Below, piece by piece: positions 42,638 through 51,320 of a stretch of 64,000 nt of DNA. The stretch is taken from the NCBI GenBank assembly GCA_046297835.1, contig JBKBHI010000006.1, positions 124,001 to 188,000 on the forward strand, given 5' to 3'. Each line of letters opens with the position of its first letter. Within the stretch, counting starts at the first letter, position 1. The notes beneath the pieces were generated by a model that saw only the letters and a list, made by a program, of their open reading frames with translations, searched no databases and was not told the DNA's origin. A program made the translations under genes and the position numbers. The DNA is from CAMAVH01 sp046297835. Lineage in GTDB: Bacteria; Pseudomonadota; Alphaproteobacteria; SMXQ01.

Positions 42638-43753
42638 GTGTCGGACACCCCTGCTGAAACGTTGCGCCGCACCTCGCTGCACGGTCTCCATGTCGCGCTC
42701 GGCGCGAAGATGGTGCCGTTCGCCGGCTACGACATGCCGGTGCAATATCCCGCCGGCATCATGGCCGAGCATCTGCATTGCCGCAGCGACGCCGGGCTGT
42801 TCGACGTCTCGCACATGGGTCAGGTCAAGCTGACCGGGCCGGACGCGGCGAAAGCGCTCGAAGCGCTGGTGCCCGGCGACATCCAGGCGTTAAAGCCCGG
42901 CGAGATGCGTTACACGCTGTTCACCAACGATGCCGGCGGGATCCTCGACGATCTCATCGTCACCAACGCCGGCGACCATCTGTTCGTCGTGGTCAACGCC
43001 GCCTGCAAGGCGCAGGACATCGCCCATATGAAGGCGAAGCTGCCGTCTTCGATCAAAGTCGAGGAGCTGGACGACCGCGCGCTGCTCGCGCTGCAAGGCC
43101 CGAAGGCGGCCGCGGTGATGGCGCGCTTCGCGCCGGAGGCCGTGAAGCTGCGCTTCATGAGCGCGGCGGCGATGACGATTCAGGGCGTTGCCTGCTTCAT
43201 CACCCGCTCGGGCTACACCGGCGAGGACGGGTTCGAGATTTCCATTCCCAACGACAAGGCCGAAGCCTTCGCCAAGGCGCTGCTCGCCGAGCCGGAGGTG
43301 AAGCCCATCGGCCTCGGCGCGCGCGACACGCTGCGTCTCGAAGCCGGCCTCTGCCTCTACGGCCACGACATCGACCAGGGCACCACGCCCATCGAAGCCG
43401 GCCTCGCCTGGGCCGTCGGCAAGCGCCGCCGCGAAGAGGGCGGCTTCCCCGGTGCCGACATGATCCTGGCGCACTTGAAGGGCGGCGCGCCGCGCCGCCG
43501 CGTCGGCTTGCTGCCCGAAGGCCGCGCCCCGGCGCGCGACCACACGGAAATCCACGACGACGGCGAGCGCCGGCTCGGCGAGATCACCTCGGGCGGCTTC
43601 GGCCCGACGGTCGGCGGCCCCATCGCCATGGGCTATGTCGAAGCTGCCTACGCCAAGCCGGGCACGATGGTGAACCTGATGGTGCGCGGCACGGCGCGCC
43701 CGGCGAAGGTCGTCGCCATGCCCTTCGTGCCCACCCGTTATTTCAAACCCTAA
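42638..43753 (+). CDS. gcvT: Glycine cleavage T protein (aminomethyltransferase)
   Basis: Transfers the methylene group from aminomethyl-lipoyl-H protein to tetrahydrofolate, releasing ammonia. 371 residues. Seen: SLHGLHVALGAKMVPFAGYDMPVQY, SDAGLFDVSHMGQ, SGYTGEDGFEI and the C-terminal EITSGGFGPTVGGPIAMGYV. GTG start with GAAGGA 6 bp upstream. First gene of gcvT-gcvH-gcvPA-gcvPB, under the glycine riboswitch. Confidence 0.97.
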   Translation: MSDTPAETLRRTSLHGLHVALGAKMVPFAGYDMPVQYPAGIMAEHLHCRSDAGLFDVSHMGQVKLTGPDAAKALEALVPGDIQALKPGEMRYTLFTNDAGGILDDLIVTNAGDHLFVVVNAACKAQDIAHMKAKLPSSIKVEELDDRALLALQGPKAAAVMARFAPEAVKLRFMSAAAMTIQGVACFITRSGYTGEDGFEISIPNDKAEAFAKALLAEPEVKPIGLGARDTLRLEAGLCLYGHDIDQGTTPIEAGLAWAVGKRRREEGGFPGADMILAHLKGGAPRRRVGLLPEGRAPARDHTEIHDDGERRLGEITSGGFGPTVGGPIAMGYVEAAYAKPGTMVNLMVRGTARPAKVVAMPFVPTRYFKP

Positions 43754-43769
43754 ACGCGAGAGCCATCCC

Positions 43770-44147
43770 ATGAGCGAGACGAAATACACGCAAGAGCACG
43801 AATGGATCCGCGTCGAGGGCGACGTCGGCACCGTCGGCATCACCGACTACGCCCAGGGCCAGCTCGGCGACGTGGTCTATGTCGAACTGCCCGCCGTCGG
43901 CAAGGCGGTCAAGCAGGGCGGCGACATGGCCGTGGTCGAATCGGTCAAGGCGGCGAGCGAGGTCTACGCGCCCGTCACCGGCGAGGTGGTCGAGGTCAAC
44001 GACGAATTGACCGGCGCGCCGGAAACGGTCAACGCGGACGCCGACGGCAAGGGCTGGTTCGTCAAGATCAAGCTCGCCGACAAGGGCCAGCTTGCCGCGC
44101 TGATGGACAAAGCCGCTTACGACAAATTCTTGGCTGAGCTCGGCTAA
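43770..44147 (+). CDS. gcvH: Glycine cleavage H protein
   Basis: Lipoyl carrier of the glycine cleavage complex. 125 residues. The lipoylation site is Lys60 in VVESVKAASEVYAPV. KYTQEHEWIRVEGDVGTVGITDYAQGQLGDVVYVELP is the typical N-terminal half. It follows gcvT by 16 bp, and gcvPA follows by 38 bp. Confidence 0.98.
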   Translation: MSETKYTQEHEWIRVEGDVGTVGITDYAQGQLGDVVYVELPAVGKAVKQGGDMAVVESVKAASEVYAPVTGEVVEVNDELTGAPETVNADADGKGWFVKIKLADKGQLAALMDKAAYDKFLAELG

Positions 44148-44185
44148 CGCCGAGACGGCCTCACTCGGCTCACTAGGAACATCCC

Positions 44186-45532
44186 ATGCGCTATCTGCCG
44201 CTCACGCCCGACGACCGCCGCGCCATGCTCGGCGCCATCGGCGTCAAATCCGTCGACGATCTGTTCGTCGACGTGCCGCTTTCGGCGCGCCAGGCCAAGC
44301 CTTTGGACCTGCCGCCGCACGCCGGCGAATTGGAAGTGGAGCGCGAGCTTTCGGCGCTCGCGGCGAAGAATCTCGCGGCGGGCCAGGCGAAAGCCAGCTT
44401 CATCGGCGCGGGCGCTTATCGCCATCACGTGCCGGCGGCGGTCGATCACCTGATCCAGCGCGGCGAGTTCCTCACCGCCTACACGCCCTATCAGCCGGAA
44501 ATCTCGCAGGGCACCCTGCAGATGCTGTTCGAATTCCAGAGCCAGGTGGCCCTGATCACCGGCATGGATGTCGCCAACGCTTCGATGTACGACGGCGCGA
44601 CCTCGGCGGCCGAAGCGGTGCTGATGGCGCGGCGCACGGTCAAGCGCGACAAGGTCGTCATCTCCGCCGCCGTCCATCCGCATTACCGCGAGACCATCGA
44701 GACTTTCGCGCGCTACAGCGACGGCGAGATCGCCGTCAACACGCCGGACCCGACCCAGGACGAAAATCTCGAAACGCTGATCGACGATCAAACCGCCTGC
44801 CTCGTGGTGCAGAACCCCGACGTGTTCGGCCGCATCCGCGATCTGTCGCCGCTCGCCCGCGCCTGCCAGGCCAAGGGCGCGCTGCTGATCGCCGTCGTCA
44901 CCGAGGTCGTCTCGCTCGGCGCCATCGTGCCGCCCGGCGAGATGGGCGCGGACATCGTGGTGGCCGAAGGCCAGTCCATCGGCAACGGCCTCAATTTCGG
45001 CGGGCCCTATGTCGGCCTGTTCGCCACGCGCGACAAATACATCCGCCAGATGCCCGGCCGCCTCGCCGGCCAGACGACGGACGCGGACGGCAAGCGCGGC
45101 TTCGTGCTCACGCTGTCCACGCGCGAGCAGCATATCCGCCGCGAGAAGGCGACGAGCAACATCTGCACCAACGCTGGCCTCTGCGCCCTGGCATTCACCA
45201 TCCACATGTCGCTGCTCGGCAGCGAGGGCCTGCGCCGGCTGGCGCGGCTCAACCACGCCAAGGCCGTGCAACTCGCCGATAAATTGGCCGCCGTGCCGGG
45301 CGCGAAGGTGCTGAACGCAACGTTCTTCAACGAATTCACGCTGCGCCTGCCCAAGCCCGCCGCGCCGGTGGTCGAGGCGCTCGCCGCGCAAGGCATCCTC
45401 GCTGGCGTGCCGCTCTCGCGCCTCTATCCGGGCGTCGAAACTCTCGCCAACGATCTGCTGATCGCCGTCACCGAAACCGCGACCGAGGCGCAGATGGATG
45501 CGCTGGTCGCTGGCCTGAAGGGAGCCGTTTGA
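44186..45532 (+). CDS. gcvPA: Glycine dehydrogenase (decarboxylating) subunit 1
   Basis: N-terminal half of the two-subunit P protein, which decarboxylates glycine. 448 residues. Conserved blocks: RYLPLTPDDRRAMLGAIG, FIGAGAYRHHVPAAVDHLIQRGEFLTAYTPYQPEISQGTLQ, MYDGATSAAEA, and QTTDADGKRGFVLTLSTREQHIRREKATSNIC, typical of GcvPA. It lacks the PLP lysine, as expected. The stop overlaps gcvPB by one base (TGATG). Confidence 0.97.
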   Translation: MRYLPLTPDDRRAMLGAIGVKSVDDLFVDVPLSARQAKPLDLPPHAGELEVERELSALAAKNLAAGQAKASFIGAGAYRHHVPAAVDHLIQRGEFLTAYTPYQPEISQGTLQMLFEFQSQVALITGMDVANASMYDGATSAAEAVLMARRTVKRDKVVISAAVHPHYRETIETFARYSDGEIAVNTPDPTQDENLETLIDDQTACLVVQNPDVFGRIRDLSPLARACQAKGALLIAVVTEVVSLGAIVPPGEMGADIVVAEGQSIGNGLNFGGPYVGLFATRDKYIRQMPGRLAGQTTDADGKRGFVLTLSTREQHIRREKATSNICTNAGLCALAFTIHMSLLGSEGLRRLARLNHAKAVQLADKLAAVPGAKVLNATFFNEFTLRLPKPAAPVVEALAAQGILAGVPLSRLYPGVETLANDLLIAVTETATEAQMDALVAGLKGAV

Positions 45533-47088
45533 TGGACGCGCGCAACACCCATATCGAAAGCCCCGCCGTCATCGGCGCCCATCCCGGCACGGCGACGGGC
45601 AACCGCGCCCTCATGATCGAGGAACAGTTGATCTTCGAGCAGGGCGAGCCGCAGCGCTGCGGCGTCGATCTGCCGGATGCGCCGCCGGTCGCCGACCGCC
45701 TCGGCGGCCTCGCGCGCAAGAGCGATCTCGGCCTGCCGGGCCTGTCGGAGCCGCAGGTCATCCGCCACTTCACGCGCCTGAGCCAGAAGAACTATTCCAT
45801 CGACACGGGCCTGTTCCCGCTCGGCTCCTGCACGATGAAGCACAATCCGCGCCTCAACGAGAAGCTGGCCCGCCTGCCGGGCTTCGGCGACATCCATCCG
45901 ATGCAGCCGGTCTCGACCGTGCAGGGCGCGCTGGAACTGATCGACACGCTCGCCCACTGGCTGAAGACGCTCACCGGCATGCCCGCCGTCGCCATGACGC
46001 CGGCCGCCGGCGCGCACGGCGAATTCTGCGGCTTGCTGACCATCCGCGCCGCGCATGAAGCCAAAGGCGACGCCCGCCGCCGCGTGCTGGTGCCGGAATC
46101 GGCGCACGGCACCAATCCGGCGACGGCGGCGGCGTGCGGCTACGAGGTCGAATCGATCCCCGCCACGCCGCGCGGCCGCGTCGATCTCGCCGCGCTGAAA
46201 GCCAAGCTCGGGCCCGACGTCGCCGCCATCATGGTGACGAATCCGAACACCTGCGGCCTGTTCGAGGACGAAGTGATCGAGATCGCCAAGGCGGCGCACG
46301 ATCACGGCGCGTATTTCTATTGCGACGGCGCGAACTTCAACGCCATCGTCGGCAAGGTGCGCCCGGCCGATCTCGGCGTCGACGTCATGCACATCAACCT
46401 GCACAAGACCTTCTCGACGCCGCACGGCGGCGGCGGTCCCGGCGCGGGGCCGGTCGTGCTCACTGCGGCCCTCGCGCCTTACGCGCCGACGCCGTGGGTC
46501 GTGCATGGCGAAAGCGGCTTCGATCTGCTGGAGACGCAGTCGGGTGCGGCCAAGGCGTCGGTCGGCCGGCTCAAGGCCTATCACGGCCAGATGGGCATGT
46601 TCGTGCGCGCCCTGGCCTACATGCTGAGCCACGGCGGCGACGGCTTGCGCCAGGTGGCGGAAGACGCCGTGCTCAACGCCAACTATCTGCTGGCGCGCTT
46701 GCGCGACGTCATGAGCCCGGCCTTCGGCGACGGCCCCTGCATGCACGAGGCCCTGTTCGACGATGCGTTCCTGGAGGGCACCGGCGTCACCACGCTCGAT
46801 TTCGCCAAGGCGCTGATCGACGAGGGCTTCCATCCCACCACCATCTATTTCCCGCTGGTGGTGCATGGCGCGATGCTGATGGAGCCGACCGAGACCGAGA
46901 GCAAGGAAAGCCTCGATCAGTTCATCCTGGCGCTGCGCTCGCTCGCCGCGAAAGCCAAGGCCGGCGAGACCGCCTTCTTCCAGGCCGCGCCGCGTCTCAC
47001 GCCGCGCCGCCGCCTCGACGAGACGGCCGCCGCGCGCAAGCCGATCCTGCGCTGGCGTCCGCCCGCGCCGGCGCAAGCGGCGGAATAA
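45532..47088 (+). CDS. gcvPB: Glycine dehydrogenase (decarboxylating) subunit 2
   Basis: PLP-binding half of the two-subunit P protein. 518 residues. The PLP lysine is Lys292 in HINLHKTFSTPHGGGGPG. Other blocks: HFTRLSQKNYSIDTGLFPLGSCTMKHNPR, MTPAAGAHGEF, and HPTTIYFPLVVHGAMLMEPTETESK. The ATG overlaps the gcvPA stop. An intrinsic terminator ends the operon. Confidence 0.97.
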   Translation: MDARNTHIESPAVIGAHPGTATGNRALMIEEQLIFEQGEPQRCGVDLPDAPPVADRLGGLARKSDLGLPGLSEPQVIRHFTRLSQKNYSIDTGLFPLGSCTMKHNPRLNEKLARLPGFGDIHPMQPVSTVQGALELIDTLAHWLKTLTGMPAVAMTPAAGAHGEFCGLLTIRAAHEAKGDARRRVLVPESAHGTNPATAAACGYEVESIPATPRGRVDLAALKAKLGPDVAAIMVTNPNTCGLFEDEVIEIAKAAHDHGAYFYCDGANFNAIVGKVRPADLGVDVMHINLHKTFSTPHGGGGPGAGPVVLTAALAPYAPTPWVVHGESGFDLLETQSGAAKASVGRLKAYHGQMGMFVRALAYMLSHGGDGLRQVAEDAVLNANYLLARLRDVMSPAFGDGPCMHEALFDDAFLEGTGVTTLDFAKALIDEGFHPTTIYFPLVVHGAMLMEPTETESKESLDQFILALRSLAAKAKAGETAFFQAAPRLTPRRRLDETAAARKPILRWRPPAPAQAAE

Positions 47089-47095
47089 GCCTCAG

Positions 47096-47122
47096 AAAGC
47101 CCCGCTTCGGCGGGGGCTTTTT
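47096..47122 (+). terminator. Intrinsic terminator of the gcv operon
   Basis: AAAGCCCCGC-TTCG-GCGGGGGCTTTTT: a GC-rich stem with one extra G in the right arm, a stable TTCG loop and a T-run, 8 bp after the gcvPB stop. Confidence 0.93.
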
Positions 47123-47139
47123 CACATGGGAATTGAGTC

Positions 47140-47187
47140 GCACGGAACGTGCGCGCCTATGATGCACGGAACGTGCGCGCCTATGAT
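47140..47187. repeat. Two perfect 24-bp direct repeats
   Basis: 47140-47163 and 47164-47187 are identical and adjacent. Each contains a GCACG-GAA-CGTGC dyad followed by CGCGCCTATGAT. A diverged partial copy (GGGCGCAACGCGC) follows at about 47188-47200. They lie about 35-80 bp upstream of the EcfG-type promoter, where tandem operators could sit. Confidence 0.8.
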
Positions 47188-47219
47188 GGGCGCAACGCGC
47201 ATCAAGGCTAAAGGTTGGC

Positions 47220-47244
47220 GGAACGACGCTGGATGCGTCTCGTT
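47220..47244 (+). promoter_or_regulatory. EcfG-type (general stress response) promoter
   Basis: GGAAC at 47220-47224, a 16-base spacer, and CGTT at 47241-47244: an exact match to the alphaproteobacterial EcfG consensus GGAAC-N16/17-CGTT. Transcription would start near 47252, leaving a short leader with the AGGAGGA ribosome site of the DUF4168 gene. Confidence 0.7.
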
Positions 47245-47285
47245 CCTTCTACGGGTGGGATGCACCGCGTAGGAGGATTATTTTC

Positions 47286-47690
47286 ATGGGACATCATCGT
47301 TCGAATTTGAGCAAGGGGCTGCTGGCCGGGGCGTTCGCCGCCGGCATGAGCGTCGCCGGCGCGTCGCTCGCGCTCGCGCAATCGTCCGGCGCTTCGCCGG
47401 CCACGCCGCCGTCCGCCGCCGCCGCGTCGATCACGCAGCAGGAGCTCAAGACCTTCGCCGTCGCCGCGCTCGAGGTGAAGAAGATCAACGACACCTACCG
47501 GCCGCGCTATCAGTCGGCCGAAACGCCGGCCGCCAAGGAGCAGGTCCGGAAAGAGGCGACGGAGAAAATGTCCTCCGCCGTCCAGCAGCAGGGCCTCTCC
47601 GTCGATAAATACAATCAGATCGTCCGCGTCGCCCAGGCCGACCCGGAAGTCGCCAAACAGATCGACGATTACGCCCGCCAGGCCAATTAA
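47286..47690 (+). CDS. DUF4168 domain-containing exported protein
   Basis: A 134-residue exported protein: signal peptide (to about residue 32, SLALAQ), a Ser/Ala/Pro linker, then a DUF4168 domain (about 50-132) with ITQQELKTFAVAALEVKKIN and a C-terminal YNQIVRVAQADPEVAKQIDDYARQ helix. Strong ribosome site AGGAGGA. It lies behind an EcfG-type promoter and is paired with a paralogue 183 bp downstream. Function unknown; envelope stress is a reasonable guess from the promoter. Confidence 0.85.
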   Translation: MGHHRSNLSKGLLAGAFAAGMSVAGASLALAQSSGASPATPPSAAAASITQQELKTFAVAALEVKKINDTYRPRYQSAETPAAKEQVRKEATEKMSSAVQQQGLSVDKYNQIVRVAQADPEVAKQIDDYARQAN

Positions 47691-47873
47691 CCCGGCGGCG
47701 CGAGCGATTGAACGGGGCCGGCGCTGTCCGGCCCCGTGGTCGCCGCCGCGTCGCCGCCCCGTCGCCACGTCGACTCTCACGCAATCGTAGGGCGGATTCC
47801 GCGTCCCGGCTTGGCTATACTGGACGGCAGGGATGACCTCCCATCCATCGAACGGCCAGAAGAGGGAACTGCC

Positions 47874-48224
47874 ATGTCCTCCGCCCCCGCGACCGCCCGA
47901 TTTGCCGCTGTCGTTTTGCTAGCGGCCGCTTTGTTCGCCCCGCCGGCTTTGGCGCAAGCGGTGAGCGATCAGGATCTGCGCGCTTTCGCCGCCGCGACCG
48001 CGAAAATCCGCCTCATCGACCGCGATTACACCATCAAGAAGGACGGCAAGTCCGATGCCGAGCGCGCCGCCTTGAGCAAGGAAGAGGACGCCGCCAATCT
48101 CGCCGCCGTCCAGGGCGCCGGCCTGACGCCGACGCGCTACAACGCGATCTCCAAGGCGATGCAGGATGATCCGGCGCTGGCCAAGAAGGCTTACGAATAC
48201 ATCTACGCCGCGCCGGTGAAGTGA
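47874..48224 (+). CDS. DUF4168 domain-containing exported protein (paralogue)
   Basis: A 116-residue protein with a signal peptide (MSSAPATARFAAVVLLAAALFAPPALAQ) and a diverged DUF4168 domain: VSDQDLRAFAAATAKIRLIDRDY and YNAISKAMQDDPALAKKAYEYI align with the upstream gene. The start is ATG 47874 after AGAGGGA; a longer in-frame reading is unlikely. A separate -10-like TATACT lies at 47816-47821, so it may have its own promoter. Function unknown. Confidence 0.8.
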   Translation: MSSAPATARFAAVVLLAAALFAPPALAQAVSDQDLRAFAAATAKIRLIDRDYTIKKDGKSDAERAALSKEEDAANLAAVQGAGLTPTRYNAISKAMQDDPALAKKAYEYIYAAPVK

Positions 48225-48246
48225 GGGGCGCGACGTTTTTTCACAC

Positions 48247-48335
48247 CGTCATGCCCGCACTTGTTGCGGGCATCCACGCCTTGCGATGCGCATAGAAGAA
48301 AGTCGTGGATGGCCGGAACAAGTCCGGCCATGACG
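48247..48335. repeat. REP-like palindrome doublet (site 4)
   Basis: 48247-48278 reads CGTCA, stem TGCCCGCA/TGCGGGCA, TCCACG. 48304-48335 reads CGTGGA, stem TGGCCGGA/TCCGGCCA, TGACG. Opposite orientation, in the gap between the convergent DUF4168 and atp operons. Confidence 0.85.
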
Positions 48336-48365
48336 TACTGAAAAGTTGGAGAGAATGCCCCAACG

Positions 48366-48396
48366 AAAAAGCCCCGCCGATCCGGCGGGGCTTTTT
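48366..48396. terminator. Bidirectional intrinsic terminator
   Basis: AAAAA, stem GCCCCGCCG, loop ATC, stem CGGCGGGGC, TTTTT. The A- and T-runs on both sides let it terminate the atp operon on the minus strand and the DUF4168 transcript on the plus strand. Confidence 0.94.
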
Positions 48397-48432
48397 GCAT
48401 TCGCTAGGGCGAAGCGGCTTAGTGCAGCTGGC

Positions 48433-48966
48433 TCAGTGAAGTTTTTTGGGCAGCTCGCCGATGGCGGCGTCGACCAGGCTCTGCGCCTTGCCGGCATCCA
48501 AGTTCTTCTCGATCAGCTCGCGGGTCGCGGCCAGGGCGACGTCCACGGCGGCGTTACGCACATCGTCCACGGCGCGCGCTTCGGCCTGGGCGATCTTGTC
48601 GAGCGCGAGCTGCTCGCGGCGCTTGAGCGACGCGGCCAGTTCCGTCGCGGCTTCCTCGGCCAGGCGCTTGGCCTCGGCTTCGGCGTTGGCGAGGATGTCC
48701 TCGGCCTCTTTCAGCGCTTCGCGGCTCTTGCGCTGATAGGAGGCGAGCAGCGCCTGGGCTTCGTCGCGCAGGCGGGCGGCTTCCTCGATTTCGGTCTCGA
48801 TCTTCTTGGAGCGGCCGTCGAGCGCCGCGCCGATCTTCTGGCTGACGGGGCGGGCCAGCAGGCCGACGAACAGGGCGAAGGAGACGGCGAGCCAGAACTC
48901 GGGGGTCGAGAACAGCGACGCGCTGTGCTCGCCGGTGCTGGCCGCGTAGGCGGTGGAGATGAACAT
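48433..48966 (-). CDS. atpF: F0F1 ATP synthase subunit b
   Basis: Peripheral stalk subunit. 177 residues from ATG 48966 (MFISTAYAAS); a TTG 6 bp upstream overlaps the b' stop and is less likely. One N-terminal transmembrane helix (EFWLAVSFALFVGLLARPVSQ) is followed by a long charged coiled coil (KKIETEIEEAARLRDEAQALLASYQRK...). Last gene of the F0 operon, ending in a bidirectional terminator. Confidence 0.95.
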   Translation of the reverse strand: MFISTAYAASTGEHSASLFSTPEFWLAVSFALFVGLLARPVSQKIGAALDGRSKKIETEIEEAARLRDEAQALLASYQRKSREALKEAEDILANAEAEAKRLAEEAATELAASLKRREQLALDKIAQAEARAVDDVRNAAVDVALAATRELIEKNLDAGKAQSLVDAAIGELPKKLH

Positions 48967-48968
48967 GC

Positions 48969-49463
48969 TCAATGGCCTTTCGCGGCGGCGGCCGTCTTGA
49001 CGGCGGCGTCGGCGGTGGCGGCGTCGATATCCTGGCCGAGCAATTTCCGGACCGCCTCGCGGGCGATCTCGGAGGCGATGGCCTGGGTGTGCGACAGGGC
49101 GCCGGCGCGGGCGGCGGCGATCTTGTCCTCGGCGTCCTTGGTCTGGGCGGCGAGGGTGGCGGCCACCGTCTGCTGGCGGGCCGTCGCCTCCTTATGGGCG
49201 CGGTCGGCGGCGGCGGCGGTCAAGGCGTGGGCCTTGGCGCGGCTTTCGGCCAGGGCCTTCTCGTAGGCGGCTTTCGCCGTCTCGGCTTCCGCGCGCAAGG
49301 CCGCGGCCTTGTCGAGGTTGCCGTCGATGCGCTTCTTGCGCTCCTCCAGCACTTCGCCGATGCGCGGCAAGGCGAGCTTGGCCATCAGCACGTAGAGGAG
49401 GATGAACGTGATCGCCAGCCAGACGAGCTGGGGGGCGAAGGAAGACGGATCGAGTTGCGGCAC
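48969..49463 (-). CDS. F0F1 ATP synthase subunit b'
   Basis: Second peripheral stalk subunit, found in alphaproteobacteria and photosynthetic organisms, which forms a b/b' heterodimer. 164 residues: transmembrane helix (APQLVWLAITFILLYVLMAKLALP) then coiled coil with many Ala, Lys and Glu. GTG start with AAAGGAG upstream. The stop is 2 bp from the b start. Confidence 0.95.
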   Translation of the reverse strand: MPQLDPSSFAPQLVWLAITFILLYVLMAKLALPRIGEVLEERKKRIDGNLDKAAALRAEAETAKAAYEKALAESRAKAHALTAAAADRAHKEATARQQTVAATLAAQTKDAEDKIAAARAGALSHTQAIASEIAREAVRKLLGQDIDAATADAAVKTAAAAKGH

Positions 49464-49548
49464 GGGCGTGCGGCTCCTTTAAGGGCTGAAACGACAAGCG
49501 GGGCCCGGCGCCAAAAAAGGCATGGGCGCCGGACCCCGCGAAACCGTC

Positions 49549-49773
49549 TTAGCCGAACAGGATCAGGAACGCGATCAGCAGCGCGAACAGCGCGATGGCT
49601 TCCACCAGCGCGAAGCCCAGCATCGTGAACGGGAACACGATCGGGCGGGCGGCCGGGTTGCGGGCGACCGAGCTGATGAACGACGAGAAGATGTTGCCGA
49701 TGCCGATGCCGACGCCGAAGAGACAGATAACGGCGAGACCGGCACCGATGTACTTAGCGGCTTGAACGTCCAT
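49549..49773 (-). CDS. atpE: F0F1 ATP synthase subunit c
   Basis: Proton-carrying ring subunit. 74 residues from ATG 49773 (MDVQAAKYIGAG); an in-frame TTG 9 bp upstream is unlikely. Two helices: the first has the GVGIGIGN glycine repeat, and the polar loop is ARNP. The essential carboxylate is Glu58 in ALVEAIALF, with no second ion-binding Gln/Ser pattern obvious, so H+ is the likely ion. Confidence 0.97.
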   Translation of the reverse strand: MDVQAAKYIGAGLAVICLFGVGIGIGNIFSSFISSVARNPAARPIVFPFTMLGFALVEAIALFALLIAFLILFG

Positions 49774-49816
49774 GATTTCCAACTTTTCTTAAGGTTAGGG
49801 GCAGGGAGGTGGTGGC

Positions 49817-50539
49817 TTAGTGGAGGTGGATCGCGTCGTGCAGATACAGGCAGGTCAGCACGGTGAAGACGTAGGCCTGCAGGAACGCCACGAGCGTTTC
49901 GAGAATGTAGAGCGGGATGATGATCGCGATGGGCGCGACGCCGGCGGCGCCGAGCAGCACGACGAAGCCGGCGAACACCTTGAGCATGGTGTGGCCCGCC
50001 ATCATGTTGGCGAACAGACGCAGCGACAGGGTGACCGGGCGCGTCAGGTACGAGATCAGCTCGATGGGGATCAGCAGCGGCGCCATGTACATCGGCGCGC
50101 CGTTCGGCATGAAGTAGGTGAAGAACTTCAGGCCGTGCTTGGCGATGGCGACGATGGTGACGCCGACGAACACCAGCGCGGCGAGCGCGAAGGTGACGAT
50201 GATGTGGCTGGTCACGGTGAAGCTGTAGGGGATCAGGCCGATCATGTTGGCGAACAGCACGAACATGAACAGCGAGAAGACGAACGGGAAATAGGGGCGG
50301 CCTTCGCGGCCGACGTTTTCCCTGACCAATCCGGCGACGAATTCGTAGCTCAGCTCAGCCATCGACTGCCAGCGGCCCGGCACCATCGCGCCGCGGCGCA
50401 TGCCGACCATCAGGAACAGCGTGATCGCCGTGATGACGATCACCATGAACAGCGAGGAATTGGTGAAGGAGGCGTCGACGCCGCCCACCTCCAGCGGAAC
50501 GATTCTTTTGATCTCGAACTGCTCAAGAGGTCCGGCCAC
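49817..50539 (-). CDS. atpB: F0F1 ATP synthase subunit a
   Basis: Stator channel subunit. 240 residues, five to six helices. The essential Arg lies in LSLRLFANMMAGH. PLEQFEIKRIVPLEVGGVDASFTNSSLFM is the typical alphaproteobacterial N-terminus. GTG start. It is preceded by a 153-bp gap after atpI and followed by atpE. Confidence 0.97.
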   Translation of the reverse strand: MAGPLEQFEIKRIVPLEVGGVDASFTNSSLFMVIVITAITLFLMVGMRRGAMVPGRWQSMAELSYEFVAGLVRENVGREGRPYFPFVFSLFMFVLFANMIGLIPYSFTVTSHIIVTFALAALVFVGVTIVAIAKHGLKFFTYFMPNGAPMYMAPLLIPIELISYLTRPVTLSLRLFANMMAGHTMLKVFAGFVVLLGAAGVAPIAIIIPLYILETLVAFLQAYVFTVLTCLYLHDAIHLH

Positions 50540-50692
50540 GGCTCACTCGTCTTTTTGGACCCGCCCCGTTACACGGAGCGCGGTCTGGTTGCTTGGCGTC
50601 GGCCCCGTCTTTGAGGAGCCGCGCCGGGTCATCTCGCTTGGGAGCAGATTCGCGCCTGCGCCCTTATGGCGCAGCGGAAGATCGCGCGCCGG

Positions 50693-51079
50693 TTATTCCG
50701 GCTTGCCGTCGGCGTCGTCCGGTTTCGGCTTCGGGTTCGGGTTAAGGTGCCCGCCCGCCAGCCGGCCGGTGGCGCGATAGACGTTCATGATGCCGGCGGC
50801 CGACCCCAGCAGGAACAGGGGGATCATCAGCCATGGCCGCGTGCCGAGCCATTCGTCGAGCAGCCATCCGATGCCGGTGCCCACCGCGACGGCCGAAACC
50901 ATCTCGATGCCGATCCGAAGCATAAGCCCCATGCCGGAAAGATCGGCCCCGCCCTGACCGGAGCCCGCCCCCGGGTCCCTGGCGCGTCGCGCGCTTTTGA
51001 TGCGCGCGCCCAGGTCTTCGAGTGTCGGACCTCGCCGATCGGGATCTTCGGGAGGAGGCGGAGGATGACTGTCGGTCAT
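50693..51079 (-). CDS. atpI: AtpI-family F0F1 assembly protein
   Basis: Small membrane protein upstream of atpB that helps c-ring assembly. 128 residues from ATG 51079 (MTDSHPPPPPEDP); an in-frame extension to 51133 is unsupported. It has a proline-rich N-terminus, then two transmembrane helices (IGIEMVSAVAVGTGIGWLLDEWLG and MIPLFLLGSAAGIMNVYR), the AtpI/Gene1 pattern, and a Pro/Lys tail. Confidence 0.9.
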   Translation of the reverse strand: MTDSHPPPPPEDPDRRGPTLEDLGARIKSARRARDPGAGSGQGGADLSGMGLMLRIGIEMVSAVAVGTGIGWLLDEWLGTRPWLMIPLFLLGSAAGIMNVYRATGRLAGGHLNPNPKPKPDDADGKPE

Positions 51080-51265
51080 GCCAAACGCGCGAACGTCCTC
51101 GCTGCCACTACCGCAGCAAAGCGCGCGCACCATAAGGTTTGCGGGGCTTCGCTGTCAACGCGGAAATGGCCCGCACGTTCCCCATGCAGCCGGTTGAAAT
51201 CGTTGGCAAAAAGCCGCGCCGAAGGGGCCGTTTGGGCGGCCTTCCGCGAGCCTGCCGGCGCGGCC

Positions 51266-51293
51266 AAACAAAAGGCCCCGCCGAAGCGGGGCC
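51266..51293 (-). terminator. Intrinsic terminator after smc
   Basis: On the minus strand: GGCCCCGC-TTCG-GCGGGGCC followed by TTTTGTTT, 28 bp past the smc stop. Eight-base perfect stem with TTCG loop. Confidence 0.92.
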
Positions 51294-51320
51294 GATCGTC
51301 GGAAAAAGCGCCGGAAACCG

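Noticed and set aside
47144..47172. Extra EcfG promoters in the 24-bp repeats
   Set aside because: GGAAC is present in each copy but no CGTT follows at 16-17 bases; only 47220-47244 fits.
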